The notes under the pieces are model-generated. The model worked only from the letters and a program-made list of their open reading frames with translations, searched no databases and was not told the DNA's origin. From Butyrivibrio sp. (GTDB lineage: Bacteria; Bacillota_A; Clostridia; Lachnospirales; Lachnospiraceae): a stretch of DNA of 11,253 bases. Shown here piece after piece: positions 1 through 6,757 of this stretch. The stretch's first letter is position 1. Each line of letters starts with the position of its first letter. A program made the position numbers and the translations under genes. Location of the stretch: the NCBI GenBank assembly GCA_017996845.1, contig JAGOGF010000083.1, positions 1-11,253 of the forward strand, given 5' to 3'.

Positions 1-25
1 CATTGATTGCTACTTTTACTGCCAT
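1..25 (-). CDS. gap: Start of glyceraldehyde-3-phosphate dehydrogenase (partial, runs off left edge)
   Basis: Reading leftward from the ATG at 25-23, the eight visible codons give MAVKVAIN and the next codon begins with G. This matches the typical start of clostridial GAPDH (MAVKVAINGFGRIGR), the strand that opens the NAD-binding Rossmann fold of this cytoplasmic glycolytic enzyme. A near-perfect AGGAGG ribosome binding site lies at 39-34 on the minus strand, eight bases before the ATG, as expected for a highly expressed gene. Only eight residues are visible, so the call rests on a short but characteristic N-terminus plus the strong RBS. Another Rossmann-fold protein with the same opening strand cannot be excluded. 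Confidence 0.66.
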
Positions 26-224
26 TTTAAGTTCCTCCTAAAATGATTTTTTAAGAATATAATTAGGTTGCTGTTACTTTATCTTGATTGACAAAATTTT
101 ATCAGCAACTCCTATTCTATCGAACTTTATCTTAAAATTCAAGAACATTCTGTAAAAAACTATGTTAAGATATCTGAAGCAGATTTTTTCCGTCTGATAT
201 TATTATAGAAAAGAAGGTATATAT
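26..224. promoter_or_regulatory. Divergent gap / hisJ-like intergenic region with repeats
   Basis: This A+T-rich stretch lies between two divergent starts and must hold both promoters, though no unambiguous sigma-A pair stands out for either direction. It contains a perfect 10-base direct repeat, ACTTTATCTT, at 76-85 and 124-133, and a 16-base near-palindrome at 89-104 (TGACAAAATTTTATCA, seven of eight pairs match). The rightward gene has an AAGAAGG ribosome binding site at 211-217, eight bases before its ATG at 225. The repeats are candidate operator sites, but which regulator would bind is unknown. Confidence 0.45.
76..133. repeat. 10-base direct repeat pair flanking a near-palindrome
   Basis: ACTTTATCTT occurs at 76-85 and again at 124-133, start to start 48 bases. 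The near-palindrome TGACAAAATTTTATCA (89-104) lies between the copies. All of it sits upstream of the probable gap gene. Paired sites in a promoter region can be regulator binding sites, but chance recurrence in A+T-rich DNA is also possible. Confidence 0.35.
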
Positions 225-1043
225 ATGGCTTTACCAGCAGATTATCATATGCACTCCTGCCATTCAGGGGACTCTGATGCTCCTATGTATGAAATGATTG
301 AAAAGGGAATCGCACTGGGACTTGAACAAATGTGTTTTACAGAACATATGGATCTGGATTATCCATATTCTCCCCCTCTGGAACCAGGTACTTTTCATCT
401 GGATACTGACAGCTATATTTCCGATTTCAGAAAATGTCAGATTCTTTACTCGGACAGAATCAATCTTCATTTCGGAATTGAGCTCGGACTGCAGCCGCAG
501 ATTGCCGACAGAAACAGTCAGTATATCAAATCATATCCCTTTGAATTTGTAATTGCCTCCACACATGTATGCAATCATGCAGATCCCTTTTTCCCCGCGT
601 ATTATCAGAACCGGAGTACAGAGACTGCCATTCGAGAGTTTTTTGCATGCACACTTGAAAACATTATTACCTTCAATGATTATGATGTATATGGACATCT
701 GGACTATATTGCAAGGTATCTCCCGAAAAATGCAGAGCCCTATTCTGCCATAAAATATCTGGATCAGATCGATGAAATTCTGCGGCGGCTTATTTCCGCA
801 GGAAAGGGACTGGATATCAATTCCAAAGCACTTTACAGCGGTCTGCCTGAACCAAATCCCTGTACGGATATCCTGCGCAGATACCATGAACTCGGAGGTG
901 AGATTCTCACATTTGGTTCCGATGCACACAGTCCAGAGAACATTGCACGATGCTTTGGACAGTTAAAAGATATCGTAACCTCTCTCGGTTTCACGAATTA
1001 TTGCACCTTTGAGAATCGTATCCCTGCATTCCACCGATTATAA
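225..1043 (+). CDS. hisJ: Histidinol-phosphatase, PHP family (HisJ/HisK type)
   Basis: Predicted to remove phosphate from L-histidinol phosphate in histidine biosynthesis, using a metal centre of the PHP fold, in the cytoplasm. The 272-residue protein has the family motifs in order: DYHMHS (6-11, H8 and H10), FTEHMD (38-43), GIELG (84-88, E86), ASTH (111-114, H114), GHLDYI (157-162, H158) and GSDAHSPE (231-238, D233 and H235). Length is normal for HisJ. The ATG at 225 follows AAGAAGG by eight bases and the PHP motif begins at once after it, so the start is firm. It stands alone, divergent from the probable gap gene and convergent with mnmA, with no other his genes in view. Because PHP phosphatases have varied substrates, a role on another phosphoester is possible; the family call is much surer than the substrate. 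Confidence 0.85.
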   Translation: MALPADYHMHSCHSGDSDAPMYEMIEKGIALGLEQMCFTEHMDLDYPYSPPLEPGTFHLDTDSYISDFRKCQILYSDRINLHFGIELGLQPQIADRNSQYIKSYPFEFVIASTHVCNHADPFFPAYYQNRSTETAIREFFACTLENIITFNDYDVYGHLDYIARYLPKNAEPYSAIKYLDQIDEILRRLISAGKGLDINSKALYSGLPEPNPCTDILRRYHELGGEILTFGSDAHSPENIARCFGQLKDIVTSLGFTNYCTFENRIPAFHRL

Positions 1044-2117
1044 GCAGATGGTTCCGCCTCCCAGAATATCTTCTCCAACGTAAAAAACCACCGCCTGTCC
1101 GGGTGTGATTGCCCGAACAGGTTCTTCAAATGTCACATGTATGGAATCCGGTCCTGTCTTCTTGATTACGGCAGGTGCCCCTTTATGAGAATATCTGATT
1201 TTGGCAAGCACCTGAACCGGCTCTGATATATCTGGAACAGCCATAAAATTAAGACGGTCACAATTCAGTTCCGTTCCAAATACATCCCCATTTTCTCCAA
1301 TTACCACTTCATTTGTTTCCGGTCTGATCTCTGTTACAAAAACGGGATGTCCCATAGCAAGTCCAAGGCCTTTTCTCTGTCCGACCGTATAATGCGTAAT
1401 GCCTTCGTGTCTCCCCAGAATAATCCCCTCTTTTGTAACAAAATTACCGGCTCCCGGTACATTTCCATTTGTTTCTCTGTCAATAAATCCCGCATAATCA
1501 TTATCATTAATGAAACAGATTTCCTGCGAATCCGGTTTGTGTGCAACCGGAAGTCCTGCTTCCTGGGCAATCTCACGCACATGGGCCTTTTCATATTCGC
1601 CAATGGGCATCAGCGTATGACGCAGCTGCTCCTGCGTCAGATTATATAATGCGTAAGTTTGATCCTTGGCTGCAGTAACTGACGCTCTGACAGCATATCT
1701 GCCATTGGCAAGCTGTTCGATTCTGGCATAATGTCCTGTTGCAATATAATCAGCGCCAATAGAAAGACTTCTTTCCAGCAAAGATTCCCATTTTACATAT
1801 CTGTTGCATGCAATACACGGATTCGGCGTACGTCCATGCAGATATTCCTGTGTAAAATAATCTATCACATTCTTCTGAAATTCTTTTCTGAAATTCATTA
1901 CATAATATGGAATATCCAGACGCTCGGCAACGCGTCTTGCGTCATCTACCGCAGATATTCCGCAGCACCCGTTTGCCCGTGAGACCACGTCTGCATCCTC
2001 TGCCTGCCAGATCTGCATTGTCACGCCAATCACGTCATATCCCTGTTTTTTTAGTAAATAGGCAGCCACGGAAGAATCTACTCCTCCTGACATGCCCACA
2101 ACAACTTTCTCAGCCAT
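1038..2117 (-). CDS. mnmA: tRNA-specific 2-thiouridylase MnmA
   Basis: Catalyses ATP-dependent 2-thiolation of uridine 34 in the Lys, Glu and Gln tRNAs, taking sulfur that originates from a cysteine desulfurase. The PP-loop SGGVDSS is at residues 10-16. The catalytic cysteines are C101 in NPCIACN and C201 in the QEICF segment. GHYAR (128-132) and the [12 protein letters not shown] segment (241-252) are also typical. At 359 residues it is full length. The ATG at 2117 is preferred because GGAG lies five or six bases upstream; an in-frame GTG at 2138 would add seven residues and has no comparable site. The gene is convergent with the HisJ-like gene, both stop codons lying in the six-base palindrome TTATAA (1038-1043), with no hairpin terminator between. 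It may be transcribed from the promoter region near 2440, across a degraded small gene. Confidence 0.96.
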   Translation of the reverse strand: MAEKVVVGMSGGVDSSVAAYLLKKQGYDVIGVTMQIWQAEDADVVSRANGCCGISAVDDARRVAERLDIPYYVMNFRKEFQKNVIDYFTQEYLHGRTPNPCIACNRYVKWESLLERSLSIGADYIATGHYARIEQLANGRYAVRASVTAAKDQTYALYNLTQEQLRHTLMPIGEYEKAHVREIAQEAGLPVAHKPDSQEICFINDNDYAGFIDRETNGNVPGAGNFVTKEGIILGRHEGITHYTVGQRKGLGLAMGHPVFVTEIRPETNEVVIGENGDVFGTELNCDRLNFMAVPDISEPVQVLAKIRYSHKGAPAVIKKTGPDSIHVTFEEPVRAITPGQAVVFYVGEDILGGGTICL

Positions 2118-2163
2118 TTTTTCTCCATTTATATGCACTTCAGACTAAACCAATGCCTATCTG

Positions 2164-2383
2164 TTATTTCTTTGCTGTTCCCATTTCCAATCTCTCCCGG
2201 CTGATATCCAATATCTCAGCATTTTTCCGGATAATGGCAAAGCGTCCATATTTCGATCCCTACCATAAATCCAATAATACCAGTAATCAAAAATGAATGT
2301 CCAGGTTTGCTTCCAACACCATGCATTCCCGCAAGAGATAATGATTTCTCTACCATAGCCTTCAGTAAATATTTTTCGATCAG
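2164..2383 (-). pseudogene. Possible decayed small membrane-protein gene
   Basis: No intact reading frame of convincing quality exists here, but one leftward frame, open from 2398 to a stop at 2216, reads like protein: IEKYLLKAMVEKSLSLAGMH, then a KPGHS turn, then a hydrophobic run around FLITGIIGFMVG and IEIWTLCHYPEK. After a run of A bases near 2222-2227 a different frame continues with protein-like sequence, NAEILDISRERLEMGTAKK, and stops at 2164-2166. This looks like a frameshift in a homopolymer. A GAGGA site sits about nine bases before a CTG codon at 2383, as if a former ATG or TTG start had mutated. The family is not recognised. Alternatives are a functional short peptide from ATG 2356, a sequencing error in the A run, or plain non-coding leader for mnmA. 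Confidence 0.4.
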
Positions 2384-2420
2384 ATTTTTTATTCCTCGTC
2401 AAATGTGCATACAGCTTTTA

Positions 2421-2449
2421 TTCATAATTAAAGTATAGTAATATATATT
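2421..2449 (+). promoter_or_regulatory. Candidate sigma-A promoter of the nine-gene operon
   Basis: TTCATA (2421-2426) and TATATT (2444-2449) are separated by 17 bases, giving four-of-six and five-of-six matches to the vegetative consensus. It lies about 50 bases before the first ATG at 2501. It overlaps the leftward candidate, so the two directions could compete. The region is A+T-rich, so chance matches are likely. The operon may also be read by its own ECF sigma factor, but no recognisable ECF-type -35/-10 pair was seen. Confidence 0.35.
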
Positions 2450-2464
2450 ATAACATAGGGTCAA
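2436..2464 (-). promoter_or_regulatory. Candidate leftward promoter towards mnmA
   Basis: On the minus strand TTGACC (2464-2459) is followed after 18 bases by TACTAT (2440-2435), a five-of-six -35 match and a four-of-six -10 match. It would drive the degraded small gene and, about 310 bases on, mnmA. The -10 is weak, so this is a suggestion only. Confidence 0.3.
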
Positions 2465-2500
2465 GCTATATATAACTCAGTTTTGAATTTGGAGGTTTTC

Positions 2501-3223
2501 ATGAACGCAAAAAGAAACTGCTTTAATCATATCCGGTTGTATAAACTTACATTTTTATGTGTTACTTTTACAATAGCCTCCATAAGCTTTCTGATTTTAT
2601 ATCTGAATCGCAGCTTTCGTGAATATATTTATTCAGATACAAAACTGACAATCTTATGCGTTCTGCTCTGGATTACATTGCTTACGGAGTTTGCACACAT
2701 ACTTTTGGATCTTCTTGCTTTGAAAAAGCTTGCTGAAACTGACCATGACCTTAATCGTCTTGCTTACCTTGATCGTTTGACCGGCATTCCAAACAGGTAC
2801 AGCTGTGACTTGATTTTCAGTCAGTTCAATACCCCGGAGAAAATTTCTGATCTCGCTTGTATTCTTATGACAATCAGTAATTTGAAAGAAATCAATGAGA
2901 CACAGACACATGAAACCGGAGACCGCATCATTTCTGATTTCTGTATCATTCTTGAATCCGTTGGAAATGAATATGGATTTGTCGGAAGAAACAGCGGAAA
3001 TGAATTTCTTCTTGTAATTGATCAATGTACGCCGGATAAGTTAAAGTCTTTTCTTGATTCCTTTATTCTGCGATTGCAGAATTATAATGTTCTGAATTCT
3101 GAATCTCCCGTTCATATCCGTTATGCCTGTCTGATGAACCAGGATGTGCACGCTGAACATTTTTTTGAATTTATTACGAAAACATATGCCTTATTCCAGG
3201 AAAAGAGCATCGATCTCGTATGA
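2501..3223 (+). CDS. Membrane-anchored degenerate GGDEF-domain protein
   Basis: A 240-residue protein with two membrane segments (about 15-35 and 48-70) followed by a GGDEF-type domain (about 88-235) in the cytoplasm. Family landmarks are LDRLTGIPNR (90-99), NLKEINETQTHETGD (127-141) and RNSGNEF (163-169). The signature GGDEF is SGNEF, and the two aspartates that bind metal in active diguanylate cyclases (the DID before NFK.IN) are replaced by T and S in ILMTISN (121-127). Cyclic di-GMP synthesis is therefore unlikely; a nucleotide-sensing or protein-docking role is more plausible. The ATG at 2501 is chosen because GGAGG (2491-2495) precedes it by five bases; an in-frame TTG at 2483 lies upstream of that site. 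The stop overlaps the next ATG as ATGA, implying translational coupling to the sigma factor. It heads the operon. Confidence 0.8.
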   Translation: MNAKRNCFNHIRLYKLTFLCVTFTIASISFLILYLNRSFREYIYSDTKLTILCVLLWITLLTEFAHILLDLLALKKLAETDHDLNRLAYLDRLTGIPNRYSCDLIFSQFNTPEKISDLACILMTISNLKEINETQTHETGDRIISDFCIILESVGNEYGFVGRNSGNEFLLVIDQCTPDKLKSFLDSFILRLQNYNVLNSESPVHIRYACLMNQDVHAEHFFEFITKTYALFQEKSIDLV

Positions 3224-3789
3224 AAGATCCCGATTATGCTTATATCAGCAAACTAGTTATGGCTTGCTGGAACGATGCCAGTGATGCTTTTGCAGAATTG
3301 TATGCGCTTACTTATAATAAAGTATACAACTACTGTCATCATTATCTGCAGGACTCCTATCTTGCCCAGGATGCCGTACAGGAAATCTATATTTCGGCTC
3401 TGCAAAATATAAAAAAGCTGAATGACCCGGCTCTATTTATTGCCTGGTTAAATCAGATTTGTTTTCATGTATGTTATGATATCAGTTTTAAGCAGAATAA
3501 AAATCGTAACGAAACCTTTGATATAACCAATGAAGCTTTGGTTTTTCTGCAGGAAGAATGTCATGCCGATATGTGTCCCGAAAATGCAGCCTGCATCAAG
3601 GCTGAATCTGAACAGCTTAAAACCGCAATTGAAAGCCTTCCTTTTAATGAACAGCAGATTATCATCATGCATTATTTTAATGATATGAAATTACAAAGCA
3701 TTGCTGATGCAATGTCAATATCACTAAGTTCTGTCAAGCGTTATCTTACAAGTGCGCAGAAGCATCTCAGACAGCTTTTGAATACATGA
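3220..3789 (+). CDS. RNA polymerase sigma factor, ECF-like sigma-70 family
   Basis: A 189-residue two-domain sigma factor. Region 2 (about 21-90) contains the AQDAVQEIYISALQNI helix (49-64) and FIAWLNQICFHVCYD (73-87), which match the core-binding and -10-recognition part of ECF sigmas. A linker of about 40 residues leads to region 4 (about 133-187), with SLPFNEQQIIIMHYFNDM followed by the helix-turn-helix IADAMSISLSSVKRYL (161-176), which reads the -35 element. No extra C-terminal domain is present. The start overlaps the GGDEF gene by four bases, and the downstream gene encodes a single-pass membrane protein, the usual place for an anti-sigma factor. It probably directs transcription of this operon or of missing partner genes, but its target promoter was not identified. 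The family assignment is strong; the ECF subgroup is not determined. Confidence 0.88.
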   Translation: MKDPDYAYISKLVMACWNDASDAFAELYALTYNKVYNYCHHYLQDSYLAQDAVQEIYISALQNIKKLNDPALFIAWLNQICFHVCYDISFKQNKNRNETFDITNEALVFLQEECHADMCPENAACIKAESEQLKTAIESLPFNEQQIIIMHYFNDMKLQSIADAMSISLSSVKRYLTSAQKHLRQLLNT

Positions 3790-3803
3790 AATCGAGGATC
3801 ATT

Positions 3804-4289
3804 ATGAACTTTTTCCGCAAAAAAAGATATAAAATGGACACGAACACTGCAGACCAAACACTTCAGAATGTATTTTCTGCCTGTAATAAGCCTGCAAATA
3901 CGCTTTCCGTTGAAAAGCTTCTCCAGAATAGGAAAATGTCCCATGCCCCTTATATCCATGCAATCATTCTGTCAGCTTTTGCTCTGATTCTATGTCTGCT
4001 GAGCCCACTTGCCTTTATTCCGCACGGTCTGCCTCTTGAAACAATCTCAGCATCCGGTGGAACAATTACGCTGGTTGGAAGTTTTGAAGCCGATGATTAT
4101 CTGTATATCAGGTTATCTGATCAAAATATTGATTTAAGCCGAACATATATGGAAACAAATTCCGGAAAACGTTTTGCTGCAATTTCTTTTCAAAAGGATA
4201 CCATTCAGTTTTCCTATCCTTCAGAAGAATCCAATCTTTTTATTTACGACACCAATGGACAGGCTCTGCACCTGCTCCTGACTCCTTAG
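3804..4289 (+). CDS. Single-pass membrane protein, putative anti-sigma factor
   Basis: Not recognised by family. The 161-residue protein has a basic N-terminus (NFFRKKRYK), a cytoplasmic part of about 49 residues, one hydrophobic segment (about 50-74, rich in I, L and A) and an outside domain of about 85 residues with alternating beta-like sequence (ISASGGTITLVGSFEADDY and later). Position directly after an ECF sigma gene, plus a small inside domain and a single membrane crossing, is the classic layout of a membrane anti-sigma factor. No zinc-binding HxxxCxxC motif of the ZAS type is visible, so the role is inferred from context. GAGGA (3794-3798) lies five bases before the ATG at 3804, making that start better than the in-frame ATG at 3786, which overlaps the sigma stop. 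The next gene starts seven bases after its stop. Confidence 0.62.
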   Translation: MNFFRKKRYKMDTNTADQTLQNVFSACNKPANTLSVEKLLQNRKMSHAPYIHAIILSAFALILCLLSPLAFIPHGLPLETISASGGTITLVGSFEADDYLYIRLSDQNIDLSRTYMETNSGKRFAAISFQKDTIQFSYPSEESNLFIYDTNGQALHLLLTP

Positions 4290-4296
4290 GGAAAAT

Positions 4297-5292
4297 ATGC
4301 AAAATAATATGATCAGAAAAAAAATAAAAAATAAAACAGGCATTCTCCTATCCATTGTGGTATTTACTCTCATCTGCCTGAATGGATGTGGTCATGATGC
4401 TGTAAAAAATACAAATCATATTAATGACACGCCTACTCCCGGGTCTGCATTATCCGTTGTACGTGGAACACGGGATAACACACCTGTATGCCTCTCTCCC
4501 GCTACCGGGACGACTGCAGTATATCAAAATGATGCTGCTGTCATTGATGCCTCGAATTCCCCGCAGGGATATATTATTGTCCGATATACCGGCAAAAACG
4601 ACAAAGTGAAACTGCAGATTATGGGACAGGATCAGGTCACTTATACGTATAATCTGAAAACAGGAAACGGCGGTGTCAATGAAGTATTTCCTCTTTCCGC
4701 AGGGGATGGTCAGTATCTGATTAATGTATATGAAAATATTTCCGCAAATCAGTATGCTACCGCATTTTCACAGGCAATAACTGTAACTATGGCAGATCAG
4801 TTTCTTCCATTTCTTTATCCGAATCAGTATGTCACATTCAATGCCTCCTGCCAGGCTGTTGCAAAAGCTTCCGAACTGGCCTACTCTGCTGATTCTGATC
4901 TCGATGTTGTTACAAATGTATATGATTATATTATATCAAATATCACTTATGATTATGATGAAGCAGAAAACGTCAAAAGCGGCTACATTCCGAATGTCGA
5001 TGAAGTTCTTCACACCAGAAAGGGGATCTGTCTTGACTATGCCGCCCTCATGACGGCAATGCTCCGATCTCAGCGGATACCTACCCGCATGGAGGTCGGA
5101 TATGCCGGTACTGCCTATCACGCCTGGATCAGTACCTATATCACTGATATCGGATGGGTAAACGGTATCATACAATTTGACGGAAAAGACTGGTCACTTA
5201 TGGATCCTACCTTTGCATCCACAACAAGCGAAAAAGAACTGAAATCATTTCTGAATAACAGCTCCAATTACAGATTGAAATATATCTATTGA
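4297..5292 (+). CDS. Lipoprotein with transglutaminase-like domain
   Basis: A 331-residue exported protein. The N-terminus has a basic start, a hydrophobic stretch (about 14-27) and CLNGC, with C31 the likely lipidated cysteine; N at -2 is slightly unusual for a lipobox. Residues 90-165 look beta-rich and may form an Ig-like domain. A transglutaminase-like (TgpA/transglut_core) cysteine hydrolase domain follows at about 195-315: YIISNITYDYD (211-221), RKGICLDYAALMTAMLR (241-257, C245), YHAW (274-277, H275) and WSLMDPTF (299-306, D303). The Cys-His-Asp triad is intact, so activity as a protease, amidase or crosslinker outside the membrane is plausible; the substrate is unknown. The RBS AGGG overlaps the stop of the preceding gene, five bases before the ATG. 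Its place between sigma/anti-sigma and pilus genes suggests it acts on an envelope or pilin substrate, which is inference. Confidence 0.82.
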   Translation: MQNNMIRKKIKNKTGILLSIVVFTLICLNGCGHDAVKNTNHINDTPTPGSALSVVRGTRDNTPVCLSPATGTTAVYQNDAAVIDASNSPQGYIIVRYTGKNDKVKLQIMGQDQVTYTYNLKTGNGGVNEVFPLSAGDGQYLINVYENISANQYATAFSQAITVTMADQFLPFLYPNQYVTFNASCQAVAKASELAYSADSDLDVVTNVYDYIISNITYDYDEAENVKSGYIPNVDEVLHTRKGICLDYAALMTAMLRSQRIPTRMEVGYAGTAYHAWISTYITDIGWVNGIIQFDGKDWSLMDPTFASTTSEKELKSFLNNSSNYRLKYIY

Positions 5293-5311
5293 GACGAGGA
5301 GATTTTCCTTT

Positions 5312-6361
5312 ATGAAAAGAACGCAGAAAACGTTATCCAATCATGAAATATCCATATTCTGCAGACAAATGTCCATGCTGATCAAATCCGGCATTGCCCC
5401 ATCGGAAGGGATTGATATTCTTTTGCTTGACACTTCTGATTCAAACGGACGCATCATACTTGTAAAAATCCGACAGGTTCTACAGGGCGGAGAAAAATTT
5501 CATATGGCGGTTCAGATGTCAGACGTTTTTCCTCCCTATGTTGTTCATATGATCACAATCGGAGAAGAATCAGGTACGCTTGACTGTGTTCTCGATGCAC
5601 TCTCGGAATATTATGAAAGAGAAGACAATATACGGGACAGTCTGCGCAGTGCTGTCAGCTATCCGCTCATCATGATTGCAATGATGTTTGTTGTTATTCT
5701 GGTTCTGATCACCAAAGTACTTCCTATCGTTTCACAGGTATTCTCTCAGTTGGGGACCGGGATGAACGCTTTTTCGCAATCCCTTCTGACACTTGGTACA
5801 CACTTGAATGAAGGATCTTTCGTTCTGGTACTTGTTTTAATCTGCATTGCTTTATTTTTTCTTTTCTTTACCGGAACTGATAAAGGACACCATATTTTTC
5901 TCAGACTTGCAGGCAGTTTTGGTCCCTCCCGAAGACTTTATCAGGACATTGCTGCCGGAAGGTTTGCAAGTGGTATGGCACTTACACTGTCGAGCGGAAT
6001 AGATACTTTCCAAAGTCTTGATCTTGTCAAAAAACTTGTTGAAAATCCTACTGTATCAATGAAAATTACCACCTGCAAAAAAATGATTCTGGATGGAGAC
6101 AGTTTTCCGGAAGCACTTCAAAAATCAGAAATCTTCAATCAGTTTTATTCCAGAATGGTACTTGTCGGCTTTCGCTCAGGTTCCATGGATATCGTCATGA
6201 AGCAGATTGCAGATCATTATGAAAAAGAAACCGACCGCAGAATCTACACCGTTATTGCTATTCTTGAGCCAACTCTTGTCATTCTCCTGTCACTGATTGC
6301 CGGCATGATCCTTTTATCCGTCATTCTTCCCCTGATGGGTATCATGTCCAACATCGGCTGA
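5312..6361 (+). CDS. Type II secretion / type IV pilus platform protein, GspF/PilC family
   Basis: The inner-membrane platform protein on which a pilus or pseudopilus is assembled by a cytoplasmic ATPase. The 349 residues contain the two T2SF repeats. The first runs from about 11 to 130 with FCRQMSMLIKSGI (16-28) and GEESGTL (84-90). The second runs from about 213 to 340 with FASGMALTLSSGI (218-230) and the matching GFRSGSMD (286-293). Membrane segments lie near 117-139, 169-188 and 312-343, the last in the typical LEPTLVILLSLIAGMI context. Length is slightly short but within the family. GAGGAG lies about ten bases before the ATG. No GspE/PilB ATPase is next to it, although the two are usually neighbours, so the motor must be encoded elsewhere if the machine works. 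Four short single-TM proteins follow at once. Confidence 0.92.
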   Translation: MKRTQKTLSNHEISIFCRQMSMLIKSGIAPSEGIDILLLDTSDSNGRIILVKIRQVLQGGEKFHMAVQMSDVFPPYVVHMITIGEESGTLDCVLDALSEYYEREDNIRDSLRSAVSYPLIMIAMMFVVILVLITKVLPIVSQVFSQLGTGMNAFSQSLLTLGTHLNEGSFVLVLVLICIALFFLFFTGTDKGHHIFLRLAGSFGPSRRLYQDIAAGRFASGMALTLSSGIDTFQSLDLVKKLVENPTVSMKITTCKKMILDGDSFPEALQKSEIFNQFYSRMVLVGFRSGSMDIVMKQIADHYEKETDRRIYTVIAILEPTLVILLSLIAGMILLSVILPLMGIMSNIG

Positions 6362-6385
6362 CTTTTTTTACAGTGAGGCAAACAA

Positions 6386-6736
6386 TTGATTATCATAAAA
6401 AACCGTTTTTCAAAACATCATATGACCATCCGCAAATTATCCATCTGTTTATATACCGGAGCATCTGTTCTGATCATATTTCTTTTTACCTATGCACTTG
6501 GAAATCTGGGTCAGGACACATTAAAACGACAGCAGGAAAGTCTTACAAATGCTTTGAATCGGGATATTGCGCAGTGCTATGCCGTAGAAGGTATTTATCC
6601 ACCCAGTCTTACGTATCTGCAGCAGCATTATGGTCTTACCTATGATTCAGCACTGTTTTATGTTGACTATCAGCCCATTGGATCAAATCTGTATCCTGAT
6701 GTAACGATTATCAATATCAAAGAATCACAAAAGTAA
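6386..6736 (+). CDS. Small single-TM protein, pseudopilin-like
   Basis: Not recognised as a named family. The 116 residues comprise a short basic inside part, a hydrophobic segment (about 17-38), a helical stretch (about 40-65) and a small outside domain with YPPSLTYLQQHYGL (71-84) and YPDVTIINI (103-111). This is the general plan of a minor pseudopilin: N-terminal TM helix continuing outward, then a compact domain. The phrase VEGIYPPSLTYLQ recalls the YP-containing loop of GspG-like proteins but is too short to prove kinship. The start is a TTG at 6386, seven bases after GTGAGG; the first in-frame ATG (6422) has no ribosome site and would lie within the basic region. No prepilin cleavage motif precedes the TM helix. 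Confidence 0.6.
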   Translation: MIIIKNRFSKHHMTIRKLSICLYTGASVLIIFLFTYALGNLGQDTLKRQQESLTNALNRDIAQCYAVEGIYPPSLTYLQQHYGLTYDSALFYVDYQPIGSNLYPDVTIINIKESQK

Positions 6737-6757
6737 TAAATTTTATGAGGAGCAGCC

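Noticed and set aside
88..118. TTGACA (88-93) with TATTCT (113-118) as a rightward promoter
   Set aside because: The spacing is 19 bases and the implied start is about 100 bases before the RBS; the TTGACA also forms part of a near-palindrome, so it was not called as a promoter.
531..929. Leftward 132-residue open frame
   Set aside because: Antisense to the HisJ-like gene, whose metal-binding motifs span this region; no ribosome site or family signal.
1907..2296. Rightward 129-residue open frame crossing the mnmA start
   Set aside because: Covers the PP-loop part of mnmA in antisense and reads as proline/arginine-rich shadow sequence without motifs.
2157..2402. Leftward 81-residue open frame starting at 2402
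   Set aside because: Its composition is odd, with many W, Y and R residues, and the better protein-like signal on this strand lies in the other two frames; read as a shadow of the decayed gene.
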